Shown piece after piece: positions 42,038 through 51,590 of a stretch of 64,000 nucleotides of DNA. Source of the DNA: Novosphingobium sp. SG919. GTDB lineage: Bacteria; Pseudomonadota; Alphaproteobacteria; Sphingomonadales; Sphingomonadaceae. Location: contig NZ_JABCNG010000001.1 in the NCBI RefSeq assembly GCF_012932495.1, positions 744,001 to 808,000 on the forward strand, read 5' to 3'. The notes beneath the pieces were generated by a model that saw nothing but the letters and a program-made list of their open reading frames with translations, was not told the origin of the DNA and did not search any database. The position numbers were made by a program, and so were the translations under genes. Positions within the stretch are counted from its first letter, which is position 1. Each line of letters opens with the position of its first letter.

Positions 42038-44284
42038 ATGAACCGCTTCATCGCGGCGCTGTTGATCGGCGCGAGCATGCCCGCCATCGCCACCGTTGCC
42101 CATGCCCAGGACGGCGCCACGCCGCAGCCCGCCGCTGCGCAGGGCGCGCAGGCCGAACCCAATGCGGGTGGCCTTGCCGAAATCGTGGTGACCGCCAACC
42201 GCGCGGAAAGTTCTGCCCAGAAGACCGCCGTTGCGCTGACCGTCTACACCGGCGCCGATCTGGCGCAGAAGGGCATCAGCAACGTCCAGTCGCTGGCCAC
42301 CATGGACCCCAGCGTCAACGTCACCAGCAGCACCGGCGCAGCCTATGTGGCCGTGCGCGGCATTGCATCGACCGACGTGACCGAAATTGGCGATCCTTCG
42401 GTGCCGATCGCCCGCGACGGGTTCTACACCAACCGCTCGTTCTCCATCGGCACGTCGATGTACGACATCGCCCGCGTCGAAGTGCTCAAGGGCCCGCAAG
42501 GCACGCTCAACGGGCGCAATTCCACCGGCGGCCTGATCTCGCTGATCACCAACCGGCCCAGCGACACGGCCGGCGCCTATGGTTCGTTCGAAGTGGGCAA
42601 CTACCGCGCGCTCAACGTGGAAGCGGGTGGCAACGTGCCGCTGACCGATACCCTGGCCGTGCGCTTCTCGGGCATCCATCGCCAGCACGACGGCTATCGC
42701 CACCTCACCGGCATCAACATCGACGGCGACGATGAAAACACCTCGTCGGGCCGTGTGCAGGTGCAGTGGAAGCCCACCACCAACGTCAAGCTCTGGGCTT
42801 CCTACCAGCATGACGATATCAACAACGTGGGTGACGTCGCGCTGGTCTCCGCGCCGCTCGGCACGCGGCCCAGCTTTGGCGATGCCAAGAGCTTCCCCAA
42901 CCAGGCCGCCACGTCCAACCGCGTGAAGGGTGACCGGGTGCGCTGGGAAGGCACCGTGTCCGATATCCTGGGTGACCTGTCGCTGACCTACGCCGGTGGC
43001 TGGGACAAGCAGACCTGGAACCACAAGCTTGATGCGACGGGCCCGGCCTATCCGGCGATCCGCAACTTCCTGCAGAACGAATCGCCCACGACGTGGAACC
43101 ACGAAGTGCGTCTGTCGAACGGGCAGAACAATCCGCTGTTCTTCCAGGTTGGCCTGTTCCACTTCCAGGAAACCAACACGATCGATTCGGGTATCTACAA
43201 CCTAGCGATGACCGGTGACTACGCAACCGGCGGCCCGCTCTCGTTCCTCGATTTCTCGAACACGTACGGCATCCACTTCAACTACCACGTCAAGACCAAG
43301 TCCGACGCTGTGTTCGGCCAGGTGGCCTACAAGCTGAACGACCAGTGGAAGCTGACGGTGGGCGGCCGCTATACCCGCGACGAAAAGGTGCGCACTGGCG
43401 GAGCGGCGCTCAACTATCCGGCGCTGGCGTTCCCCGAATGGGGCTTCGTGTTCCCCTTCACCACCGGGTACACCGATGGCGCGGGCCGCATGACCAAGTC
43501 GCAGCCGACCTGGCACGTGGGCCTGGACTACACCCCGGCCACCAACTCGCTGGTCTATGCCAAATACGATCGCGGCTACAAGTCGGGCGGGTTCAACTCC
43601 AACGGTTCGGCCGCATCGATCCCCTATGGCCCCGAAACGCTCGACGCGTTCGAAGTGGGCACCAAGAACCGCTTCATGGGCAACCGCCTGCAACTCAACG
43701 CGGCCGCGTTCTACTTCAACTATCGCGGCTACCAGGCCTCGCAGACCGCGGACTCGCTCAACGGCGCGGCCGGGACGTTCAACGTCGGTTCGGCCAAGAT
43801 CTATGGCGCCGAATTGCAGGCCGTGGCCCTGTTCGGTGCAGGCGGGCGGATCGATTTCAACGCGGCCTGGCTGCACACCCGCTTTGGCGACAACATCACC
43901 GTCAACGATGGTGGCGGCACGGCGCAGAACATCGGTGGCAACCAGCTCCCCAACGCGCCCAAGCTTTCCGCATCGGGCGGCATCGAATATGCGATCCCGG
44001 CCTTTGGCGGCACGCTGACCCCGCGCGCGGATGCCAAGTACAGCTCGTCGTTCTACTATTCGGTGTTCAACACCTACGACACCCAGTCGCGCCCCTACGT
44101 CACGGGCAACCTTTCGCTGCAATATGCGCCCGACGGCGGCGCCTGGAACATCCAGGCCTTCGTGCGCAACGTGGGCGACAAGGTGGTGCTGGCCAACGGT
44201 GTGCAGAACTTCAACTCGCGCACCAACACCTATCAGTTCCAGCCGCCGCGCACCTATGGCGTGCGCTTTGGCTTCAAGATCTGA
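42038..44284 (+). CDS. TonB-dependent receptor
   Basis: The product is 748 residues. A signal peptide (MNRFIAALLIGASMPAIATVAHA) is followed by a TonB-box-like EIVVTANRAE, a plug with VRGIAST and the signature RVEVLKGPQGTLNGRNSTGG, and a barrel that ends in TYGVRFGFKI. GGGGAGGA before the ATG at 42038 fixes the start. It is divergent from the C-glycoside deglycosidase operon, which suggests that it imports the substrate of that locus, perhaps a plant glycoside. This link is inferred from position only. Confidence 0.92.
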   Translation: MNRFIAALLIGASMPAIATVAHAQDGATPQPAAAQGAQAEPNAGGLAEIVVTANRAESSAQKTAVALTVYTGADLAQKGISNVQSLATMDPSVNVTSSTGAAYVAVRGIASTDVTEIGDPSVPIARDGFYTNRSFSIGTSMYDIARVEVLKGPQGTLNGRNSTGGLISLITNRPSDTAGAYGSFEVGNYRALNVEAGGNVPLTDTLAVRFSGIHRQHDGYRHLTGINIDGDDENTSSGRVQVQWKPTTNVKLWASYQHDDINNVGDVALVSAPLGTRPSFGDAKSFPNQAATSNRVKGDRVRWEGTVSDILGDLSLTYAGGWDKQTWNHKLDATGPAYPAIRNFLQNESPTTWNHEVRLSNGQNNPLFFQVGLFHFQETNTIDSGIYNLAMTGDYATGGPLSFLDFSNTYGIHFNYHVKTKSDAVFGQVAYKLNDQWKLTVGGRYTRDEKVRTGGAALNYPALAFPEWGFVFPFTTGYTDGAGRMTKSQPTWHVGLDYTPATNSLVYAKYDRGYKSGGFNSNGSAASIPYGPETLDAFEVGTKNRFMGNRLQLNAAAFYFNYRGYQASQTADSLNGAAGTFNVGSAKIYGAELQAVALFGAGGRIDFNAAWLHTRFGDNITVNDGGGTAQNIGGNQLPNAPKLSASGGIEYAIPAFGGTLTPRADAKYSSSFYYSVFNTYDTQSRPYVTGNLSLQYAPDGGAWNIQAFVRNVGDKVVLANGVQNFNSRTNTYQFQPPRTYGVRFGFKI

Positions 44285-44294
44285 TCGGCTGACA

Positions 44295-44330
44295 CGAAAA
44301 GGCCAGTCCGGGGCAAGCCGGACTGGCCTT
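44295..44330 (-). terminator. Terminator between the convergent TonB receptor genes
   Basis: AAGGCCAGTCCGG and CCGGACTGGCCTT (44299-44330) form a 13-bp stem. On the minus strand it is followed by TTTTCG, so it best serves the gene ending at 44416, though it can also act for the plus-strand receptor gene. Confidence 0.75.
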
Positions 44331-44415
44331 GGAGTGCGGCATGGGGCCGGGACAGCGGCCCCATGCCAGCGTGAGAGAGTTGGCGACGCCGGGAGGAACG
44401 GCGCCGCCGGAGGGA

Positions 44416-47235
44416 TCAATCGAACTTGAAGCGCGCGCCCAGGGCAAACGTGCGCGGACGCAAGGTGGAGCCCAGGTTGAACTGGTCCTGGTTCCCGGCG
44501 TTGCCGTACTTGTAGTAGTTCTGCTGCATCTCGCTGGTCAGGTTGACGGCATCGAACGTGATGCCGATGCGGTTGTTGACGTTGAGTGTCAGCTGGAAAT
44601 CCAGGCTCTTTTCCGGGCGGAACCACACACCGATGGGGTTGGCGAACAGCCGCGCTTCGTTGTTGTGCAGGAAGGCCTGGCGCCAGATGTAAGACAGGCG
44701 GGCCGAGATCGGACCCTTGTCGTAAGCCAGCGTGGCATTGTACGAGAACTTCGAGACGTTGAAGAACTGCGACTGCGTTTGCGTGATATTGCCGGCCGCG
44801 TCGCTTTCGGGAATGTTCTGCTTGGAATCGAGCACGGTGGCGCTGCCGGTCAGGCCCAGGCCGTTGAGCGGACCCGGCAGGAAATGCGGGAACCAGGTCA
44901 GGCCCACTTCCACGCCCTTGAGCACGCCGTCCGAGGCATTGACCGGGCGGCTGATCACGAAATGGTCGGTCGCGCCGGCGGTGATGCCGTTGTTGGGAAT
45001 GTATTCCAGCGCCGAAAGCGGCACGACGAGGCCATCGATTTCGCGGCGGAAACCGGTGACGTAGATCGCGCTGTCGCGGTCGAAGTACCATTCGACCGCC
45101 GCGTCGAAATTGCGCGAATGGGTCGGGCGCAGGGCCGCATTGCCGGCAACGCCGCTGCCATAGCCCACGTTGGTGAGATCGCCGGTGAGGGTGGGGTTGG
45201 GGTTGAGATCGGAAAAGTTCGGGCGGCGCAGCGTTTCGCCATAGTTGAAGCGCAGGCGCAGCTTGTCGGTCACGTCAAAGCGCGCAGTGAACGAGGGCAG
45301 GAAGCGTTCCGCCCCCACCGAACCACGCACCGGCAGGCCCTTGTTGGCGCCGAACGTGGCCATGAACACCGTGTCCGTGTCCACCGTGACAAAGCGTACG
45401 CCCGCTTCCAGGCGCAGCGGCCGGCCGAACAAGTCGATCTGGCCGTCGGCCTGGACATAGGCCGCCATGGTGCGCTCGTCGATGTCGAACACATGGTCGA
45501 GCGAGAGCTTGTCTGACGTGGGCATGCCATAGAGACCGCGCACGGTATCGGCGTTGTCGTTCAGCCACCAGCCGCTGGGCAGAGTCCAGCTGGTCGGCAC
45601 GCTGGCGCGGCCATCGAAGAAGTTGCTGTTGGTAAACAGCGCTTCGCTGGGCAGGGTGGACAGGTTCCGGCCCAGGCCGTTGGCGCTGGCGGTGCGGCTG
45701 TAGCTGGAGGCCTTGCGATCGTCATAGCGCATCCCCACTTTGATCTGGCGCAGGAAGCCGCTGTCCCAGGTGTAATGCCCATCAAGCGTCAGCGTGATCG
45801 CATTGCCGCTGGTCTTGCCGGCATTGTCGTAAAGCTGCGCGACGTTCCACTGCGTGGGGTCGGTCAGCAGCGCGTCGTCGTTGAAGTGATAGGACGCGAC
45901 GCCGCCGCCGGCATTGAAATCGGCCGTGATCTGCTTGGCCACGCGATCGGTGCGCATGGCGATGAACGTGGTTTCATTCGTGCTGGTCTGATAGGCGACA
46001 TCGGCAACGATGCCCCCGCGATTGCCCAGGTCCCACTTGCCGTTCAACGCATAGACATAGCTGTCGGTGCGGTTGGTGGTGAAATCGGCGCTGTTGAAGC
46101 CATAGACATCGTCCACCGTGCGCGACTTGACGATGTTGGTGCCGTCATAGAGCGAGACCGGCCCGGGATTGCCCCACCAATCGACGAAGCTGAACATCAG
46201 GCTGTTGAACGTCTCGCCCCGGAAGCCGGCGTAGAACGCTTCGGCGGTATAGGTCGAGCTGGGGTTGGGCGACCACTGCAGCGCGATATTGGCCGAGGGC
46301 CGCTCCCGCTTGCCATAGAGGTCGGAGCTGAACACCGCGTCGCGGCTCAGGTAATAGGGCGTGGCCACGCCGTTGATATTGAGCGTGGAGCCGGGCGCCG
46401 TTGGCAGGCCGGCATTGAGGCCCGGCGTCCAGTTCACGTTGTCGTCGCCCGGGAAAATGCGTTCGAGCGGCGATAGGCCCGAGCCGGCGGGCGGCGTTTC
46501 GGTGGCAAAGGGCACCAGCGCGCCGGCAGTGACCGACATGGTGCGGTACTTGCTGCGGCTCCAGCTCCCGTTGACCAGGATGCCCACGTCGCCGATCCCG
46601 GTTTCCCAGCGATCCGACACCAGCAGCGCCACGTTGGGGTTATAGCTGTTGGCCTGCTCGTCATAGATCCCGCGCACCAGGCCCGAGATGGTGAAGCCCT
46701 TGAAATCGAACGGGCGCCGGGTCTTCACGTCGATCTGGCCAGCCAGGCCCGTCTCGATCTGGTCGGCCGAGCGGGTCTTGTAGACATCGACCTGGCGGAT
46801 GAGGTTGGCCGAAATATCCTGGAGCGCGAACGATTGGCCCGCGGCGGTAAAGATGTTGCGGCCGTTGAGCGTGGTGAGCGGATCGGCCAGGCCGCGGATG
46901 GTCACGGTGCCGGCTTCGCCGCTGGCGCGGTCGGTCACCTGGATGCCGGTCACGCGCTGCAGGGCTTCGATCACGTTGTTGTCGGGCAGCTTGCCCACGT
47001 CTTCGGCGACGATGGAATCGATGATCTGCGTAGCCTGCTTGCGCACGTTGACCGCACCCACGATCGAGGCACGCACGCCGCTGACCACGATGGCACCGGC
47101 GACATCGCTGTCCGCCTGTGCATCGCTGGGCGTGGTCGGTGCTGCGGCGGGGGCGGCGTCTTGCGCGTGCGCAACGCTGCCCAAGGTGAGGGCCAGCACC
47201 GAAGCGGACGCGCATACAAATGTTCTGATTGCCAT
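44416..47235 (-). CDS. Large TonB-dependent receptor (Caulobacter/Xanthomonas type)
   Basis: The product is 939 residues. A signal peptide (to VAHAQ) is followed by GAIVVSGVRASIVGAVNVRKQA, a TonB-box region typical of this subfamily, and by the plug motifs DNNVIEALQRVTGIQVTD and IRGLADPLTTLNGRN. The barrel ends in RTFALGARFKFD. This subfamily usually imports oligosaccharides. It sits at the end of the arabinan gene set with a 25-base perfect-arm inverted repeat upstream that matches the proposed GntR operator, so its likely substrates are arabino-oligosaccharides. Confidence 0.92.
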   Translation of the reverse strand: MAIRTFVCASASVLALTLGSVAHAQDAAPAAAPTTPSDAQADSDVAGAIVVSGVRASIVGAVNVRKQATQIIDSIVAEDVGKLPDNNVIEALQRVTGIQVTDRASGEAGTVTIRGLADPLTTLNGRNIFTAAGQSFALQDISANLIRQVDVYKTRSADQIETGLAGQIDVKTRRPFDFKGFTISGLVRGIYDEQANSYNPNVALLVSDRWETGIGDVGILVNGSWSRSKYRTMSVTAGALVPFATETPPAGSGLSPLERIFPGDDNVNWTPGLNAGLPTAPGSTLNINGVATPYYLSRDAVFSSDLYGKRERPSANIALQWSPNPSSTYTAEAFYAGFRGETFNSLMFSFVDWWGNPGPVSLYDGTNIVKSRTVDDVYGFNSADFTTNRTDSYVYALNGKWDLGNRGGIVADVAYQTSTNETTFIAMRTDRVAKQITADFNAGGGVASYHFNDDALLTDPTQWNVAQLYDNAGKTSGNAITLTLDGHYTWDSGFLRQIKVGMRYDDRKASSYSRTASANGLGRNLSTLPSEALFTNSNFFDGRASVPTSWTLPSGWWLNDNADTVRGLYGMPTSDKLSLDHVFDIDERTMAAYVQADGQIDLFGRPLRLEAGVRFVTVDTDTVFMATFGANKGLPVRGSVGAERFLPSFTARFDVTDKLRLRFNYGETLRRPNFSDLNPNPTLTGDLTNVGYGSGVAGNAALRPTHSRNFDAAVEWYFDRDSAIYVTGFRREIDGLVVPLSALEYIPNNGITAGATDHFVISRPVNASDGVLKGVEVGLTWFPHFLPGPLNGLGLTGSATVLDSKQNIPESDAAGNITQTQSQFFNVSKFSYNATLAYDKGPISARLSYIWRQAFLHNNEARLFANPIGVWFRPEKSLDFQLTLNVNNRIGITFDAVNLTSEMQQNYYKYGNAGNQDQFNLGSTLRPRTFALGARFKFD

Positions 47236-47279
47236 GAAACACCCTCCCTGGTGGGCGGGCTGGTTGCCTCGCCCGATTT

Positions 47280-47304
47280 AGTCGGAGTATTTATTACTCC
47301 GACT
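47280..47304. promoter_or_regulatory. Double operator-like inverted repeat upstream of the large TonB receptor
   Basis: AGTCGGAGTA (47280-47289) and its exact reverse complement TACTCCGACT (47295-47304) are separated by TTTAT. Each arm carries the motif GTCGGAGTA also found upstream of the aldehyde dehydrogenase and between the permease and mutarotase genes. It lies 45 bases before the receptor start codon. Confidence 0.7.
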
Positions 47305-47415
47305 AATTCATGGCAAGAGATATTTTGTCAGCCGTGGCAACATTCAGAATAGGCTCTAGCACCAAGGCGGCGGCGCAAACCGGCCGCGACCTTGGCGATA
47401 TTCTGGTCTGACAAA

Positions 47416-48915
47416 TCAGTTGAGCGTCCACAGGCAGATGCGCGCATGGCGCGGCGCCAGGCGCAATGCCTGCCCTTGCGCCGCAAGGGCCTGGCCCGGC
47501 ACGGCCAGCGAGTCGAAGCGCCACTTGCCCTGCGGCAGTGCCACTGCGTGAAACAGCGCGGTGGGCGGAACTGCCTGGCCCGGCGCCAGCTCTACCAGTG
47601 TGGCGCTGCCGTCGCGTGCCACGGCCAATGCGGCATGGGGGCGCAGGATCGGCATTAGGCACACCGCGCCGGCCTGGCCGGGCAGGGGCGCCGTGCCCGG
47701 CGCCAGTTCGTTGAGCAGCGCGGGCAGGGGCACCTGGCGGAACTGGGTTTGCGCAAGGGGCGCGGTGCCCACCGCCACGCCGCCATCGCCGTGCAACAGG
47801 AAGCGGCCCGGCGCGCCGGCCGGCACCAGCCGATCGGGCAGGGCGCCGTTGCCCACCGGCACGCCGAAATCGGGCGTGCCATCGGCGTGGTAGTAAAGGC
47901 GTTGCACGCGGGTGTGGCGGTTGGGATCGAACAGCGGATCGCCCGTGATCGCGGCATAGTCGCGGCCGTGGTAGACCAGCATGTCGTGGCCGTGCTCGTC
48001 CACGGTGAAGCTGTTGTGCCCTGGCCCATAGACGCTGGTTTGCGGGCACGAGGTGAACACCGGGTGCTGGCTCTTGGCCCAGGCGCGCGGATCCATCAGG
48101 TCGGCATCGGTGTCGGCCGTCAACATGCCCAGGCAATAGCGCGCATCGGTGGCCGCCGCCGAATACGTGAGGAACAGGCGCCCGTTGCGGGCCAGCACCG
48201 CCGGCGCCTCGTTCACCTTGAAGCCGGGAATTTCCCAATCGAGCGTCGGCACCGACAGCCGCACCGGCGCACGGGCCGGCGTCAGTGCATCGGCCAGGGG
48301 CGCGAGGTAGAGATTGGAGTTGGTCTCGATCCCCGGTTCGCGCTGCGCCCAGCAGACATAGCGCACGCCCTTGTGCACGAACAGCGTGGAATCGAGCGTG
48401 AAGCTGTCCCACGGCCCCTTGAACTGGCCCAGCAGATGCCAGGTTCCCGTCAGCGGATCGGCATCGCGGCTGGTGAGCACATAAGTGCGGATGTGGAACG
48501 GATCGTCGCTGTCACCGGCGGCGAAATAGATATGCCAGGCGCCATCGAACCAATGCAGTTCGGGCGCCCAGATATAGCCGCCCAGCTTGCCGTTCGCGGG
48601 CCGGCGCCACACCACGTGCTCGCTGGCCGGATCGGCCAGTCCTGCCAGCGTCGGCGCGCGGCGAATGGCCAGCCGATCGTATTCCGGCACCGATCCCATC
48701 ATGTAATAGTGGCCATCGCCGTGGCGGAACACCTGGGCGTCGGCGCGCTGGCGCACCAGCGGGTTGCGTGGCGCAGGCAGGGCGCTGGCGTTGCCCCGCC
48801 CGGTGCCACGCCCGATGCCCCTTATCGCCGCGTGCGCCGCCATCGGGCTGGCCATCGAAAGGCCGGCCGCGCCCAGGGCAAAGGCGCGGCGGCTCAACAC
48901 GGGGGTGCGGCCCAT
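47416..48915 (-). CDS. GH43-family glycosidase with C-terminal extension
   Basis: The product is 499 residues. A twin-arginine-type leader (LSRRAFALGAAGL) targets it out of the cytoplasm. The five-bladed GH43 propeller shows its catalytic residues: D59 in RADAQVF, D175 in TLDSTLF and E236 in KVNEAPAV. These enzymes act on arabinosides or xylosides, and the context argues for arabinofuranosides. About 130 residues at the C-terminus form an extra beta-rich domain that I do not recognise and which may bind carbohydrate. It begins 3 bases after the preceding GH43 gene. Confidence 0.88.
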   Translation of the reverse strand: MGRTPVLSRRAFALGAAGLSMASPMAAHAAIRGIGRGTGRGNASALPAPRNPLVRQRADAQVFRHGDGHYYMMGSVPEYDRLAIRRAPTLAGLADPASEHVVWRRPANGKLGGYIWAPELHWFDGAWHIYFAAGDSDDPFHIRTYVLTSRDADPLTGTWHLLGQFKGPWDSFTLDSTLFVHKGVRYVCWAQREPGIETNSNLYLAPLADALTPARAPVRLSVPTLDWEIPGFKVNEAPAVLARNGRLFLTYSAAATDARYCLGMLTADTDADLMDPRAWAKSQHPVFTSCPQTSVYGPGHNSFTVDEHGHDMLVYHGRDYAAITGDPLFDPNRHTRVQRLYYHADGTPDFGVPVGNGALPDRLVPAGAPGRFLLHGDGGVAVGTAPLAQTQFRQVPLPALLNELAPGTAPLPGQAGAVCLMPILRPHAALAVARDGSATLVELAPGQAVPPTALFHAVALPQGKWRFDSLAVPGQALAAQGQALRLAPRHARICLWTLN

Positions 48916-48918
48916 GGC

Positions 48919-49971
48919 TCAATAATCCGCCACGGGCCAGCCATCGGCATCCCAGCGCACCGGCGCCAGGCGCATGGTGGATGCGCCGTTGTTGGCCTTG
49001 TCATAGGCGTGATAGACCACGTAGGTCTGCCCGTCCTTGTCGGTGAACGCGCCGGCATGGCCAGGGCCGCGGAAGCGCTGCTGCTCCTGAAGATCGGCGC
49101 GCAGGAACACGGTGCCGCCGCCCTGCATCATGTCGCTGCCGTCCTTGCCCAGATAGGGCCCGGTGATCTGCTTGGCGCGGCCGGCCACGGTGTAATACGT
49201 GCTTTGCGTGCCCTTGCAGCAATAGTCGTAGCTGGCGAGCAGGAAGTAATACCCGCCGTGCTGGAGGATGAACGGCGCCTCGATCGGGCCGGGTGCGCCG
49301 GCCGGGGCTGGGCGGCGGGCAATGCTGTAGGGCAGGGTGCCGGGCGCCGGCTTGCCGGTCTTGGGATCGAGCGGGAACAGCTTGATCCCGGTCCAGAAGC
49401 TGCCCAGCGCCAGCCAGTGCCGCCCCTGCGCATCGATCACGAAATTGGGATCGATGGCGTTGAAATCATCCGCCTGGGTCGACATCACGACCAGGCCCTG
49501 GTCTTTCCAGCCATAGTCCCTGGCCTTGGGATCGAGCGTCTTGCCGGTGAACAGCCCGATGGCCGAACGGTTCGATCCGAACGTCGAGACCGCATAATAC
49601 AGCCGGTATTCTCCGTTCACGAACGAGATGTCGGGCGCCCACATCTCGTGCGTGCCCGGCACCGCCTGCTTGGCCCATTCGGGAATGGCCGTGAACAGCG
49701 GGCCGGTGGCCGTCCAGTGCCTGAGATCGGTGGACGTGCGCGAGAGGATATAGTGCCCATCGTCACCCGGCACGCCGGTGCCATAGACGTGATAGGTATC
49801 GCCTTCGCGGATGATCACCGGATCGTGGGTGGGAACAAGGTCGCCGGTCAACTGGCTGTTGAGCGTTCCGGCAGCCTTTTCGCCCACTTGCTGTGCCACG
49901 GCCGGCGCGGCGAGCATCTGGGCGGGAAGGGCCAGGGCGGCGGCTGCCGCCAGCAGGGTTTTCGCGTTCAT
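48919..49971 (-). CDS. abnA: Arabinan endo-1,5-alpha-L-arabinosidase (GH43)
   Basis: The product is 350 residues with a Sec signal peptide ending near APAVAQQ. The GH43 residues are D50 in PTHDPVII, D174 in NAIDPNFV and E231 in GPIEAPFI, with the calcium-site-associated GPGHAGAF later. HEMWAPDISFVNGEYRLYYAVSTFG is the endo-arabinanase pattern. The enzyme would cut the arabinan backbone in the periplasm or at the surface. It lies 24 bases after the GH51 gene and 3 bases before the second GH43 gene. Confidence 0.9.
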   Translation of the reverse strand: MNAKTLLAAAAALALPAQMLAAPAVAQQVGEKAAGTLNSQLTGDLVPTHDPVIIREGDTYHVYGTGVPGDDGHYILSRTSTDLRHWTATGPLFTAIPEWAKQAVPGTHEMWAPDISFVNGEYRLYYAVSTFGSNRSAIGLFTGKTLDPKARDYGWKDQGLVVMSTQADDFNAIDPNFVIDAQGRHWLALGSFWTGIKLFPLDPKTGKPAPGTLPYSIARRPAPAGAPGPIEAPFILQHGGYYFLLASYDYCCKGTQSTYYTVAGRAKQITGPYLGKDGSDMMQGGGTVFLRADLQEQQRFRGPGHAGAFTDKDGQTYVVYHAYDKANNGASTMRLAPVRWDADGWPVADY

Positions 49972-49995
49972 GCAATCCTCTCCTCTTGCCCGCGC

Positions 49996-51558
49996 TCAGC
50001 GCAGGTCGAGCACCACGACCGACTTGGCCGGCAACGTGACGGTGAGCGTGCCGCCCTGGATGGTCGCGCCGGTGAACGGCGCGGGCTTGACCGCATCGGG
50101 TGTGCCAAAGGTGTTGTGCGCGTCCATGGTGGCGGCGGTCACCACCTGCCCGGCGGCGCTGCTGGCGGTCACCCCGTCCAGCTTGACCGTCACCGTGTTG
50201 GCCTGGCCCGGATCGCGGTTCGACAAGGCGACGTGGACCACGCCGGCCTTATCGCGCACGGCCGAGCCGCTGACGGCCGGCATGGTGAATTCGTCCTTGG
50301 CATACCATGGGCTGGCAATGTCGATCGGCAGCACCGTGGCATCCTGCCACGGCCGATACATCATGAAGACATGATAGGTGGGGGTGAGCACCATCTTCTT
50401 GCCTTCGGTCAGGATCATCGCCTGCAGCACGTTGACCATCTGGGCGATCGCCGAAAGCCGCACGCGATCGGCATGGCGGGCAAAGATATCCAGCGTGGTG
50501 GAGGCAACCAGCGCATCACGCAACGTATTCTGCTGCAACAGGAAGCCCGGGTGGCTGCCCGGTTCCTGGGCGTACCAGGTGCCCCATTCGTCCACCGCCA
50601 GGAACACGCGCTTTTGCGGGTCATACTTGTCCATGATCGCGCTGTGCCGCGTGACCAGTTCGTCCATGCGGCGCGCACCGGCCAGCGTCTCGGCCCAGCC
50701 GTGCTCGTCAAAGCCGGTGGCCGTGGCGCGCGGCGGCCAGCCGCCGGGAATGGTGTAATAGTGCAGCGATAGCCCGTCGATTTGGTCGCCAGCCAGGCGC
50801 ATGACCGTTTCGGTCCAGTTGTAGTCGTCCATGTTCGGGCCCGAGGCGATCTTGAGCACGCGGGTGCCCGCTGGCGCCTTGATGAACGTGGCAAAGCGGC
50901 GGGTCTCGTCGGCGGCATATTCGGGGCGCATGCTGCCGCCGCAACCCCACAGCTCGTTGCCGATGCCGAACAGGGGCAGTGCCCAGGCGCCCTTGTGCCC
51001 GTTGCGGGCGCGTTCTTCGGCCAGGCTACCGGCCGGTGACGTGATGTATTCCACCCATTCGGCCATTTCGCGCGCCGTGCCATTGCCCACGTTGCCCGAG
51101 ATATAGGCTTGGGAACCCACTTGGCGCAGCAACTCGAAATATTCGTGCGTGCCTACGGCGTTGGGTTCGGTCACGCCGCCCCAGTTGGTGTTGATCTTGA
51201 CCGGGCGCTTGGCCTGCGGGCCGATGCCTTCGCGCCAATGATATTCATCGGCAAAGCAACCGCCCGGCCAGCGGATCACCGGCACTTTCAGTTCGCGCAG
51301 CGCGCCGATCACGTCGTTGCGGAAGCCGTTGGTGTTGGGGATCGACTTGTCGTTGCCCACCCACAGGCCGCCATAGATGCCGTTACCCAGATGCTCGGCA
51401 AACTGCGTAAAGATACGCGCGTCATACGTCGGCCCCGGCTTGTCGGCGTGGAGCGTCGCCGTGGTCGGCTGGCCGGCGGTATCGGCCAGCGCGGGCACAG
51501 CAAGGGCGCTCGCTGCCAGCAGTGCAGCGGCAGCGGTGTGGCGAATTGTCTTGATCAT
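49996..51558 (-). CDS. abfA: Alpha-N-arabinofuranosidase (GH51)
   Basis: The product is 520 residues. It releases L-arabinose from arabino-oligosaccharides. A signal peptide (AALLAASALAVPALA) precedes the GH51 domain with IRWPGGCFADEYHW. The acid/base is E202 in GIGNELWG and the nucleophile is E324 in AVDEWGTWY. A C-terminal beta-sandwich follows. The start at 51558 is chosen because GAGAGGAC precedes it; the ATG at 51579 lies before this ribosome-binding site. An exported GH51 is less common than a cytoplasmic one and fits digestion before uptake. Confidence 0.93.
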   Translation of the reverse strand: MIKTIRHTAAAALLAASALAVPALADTAGQPTTATLHADKPGPTYDARIFTQFAEHLGNGIYGGLWVGNDKSIPNTNGFRNDVIGALRELKVPVIRWPGGCFADEYHWREGIGPQAKRPVKINTNWGGVTEPNAVGTHEYFELLRQVGSQAYISGNVGNGTAREMAEWVEYITSPAGSLAEERARNGHKGAWALPLFGIGNELWGCGGSMRPEYAADETRRFATFIKAPAGTRVLKIASGPNMDDYNWTETVMRLAGDQIDGLSLHYYTIPGGWPPRATATGFDEHGWAETLAGARRMDELVTRHSAIMDKYDPQKRVFLAVDEWGTWYAQEPGSHPGFLLQQNTLRDALVASTTLDIFARHADRVRLSAIAQMVNVLQAMILTEGKKMVLTPTYHVFMMYRPWQDATVLPIDIASPWYAKDEFTMPAVSGSAVRDKAGVVHVALSNRDPGQANTVTVKLDGVTASSAAGQVVTAATMDAHNTFGTPDAVKPAPFTGATIQGGTLTVTLPAKSVVVLDLR

Positions 51559-51590
51559 CGTGTTCTTGTCCTCTCCCAAAAAGGGGTGGG

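Noticed and set aside
44299-44330. Strong rho-independent terminator for the plus-strand TonB receptor
   Set aside because: The stem is suitable but has no T-run on the plus strand. The T-run is on the minus strand, so it is assigned there, with plus-strand use only possible.
47749-50772. Plus-strand open frame of 1007 codons opposite the GH43 and GH51 genes
   Set aside because: It is antisense to three glycosidase genes with intact catalytic residues, and its translation has the same low-information composition.
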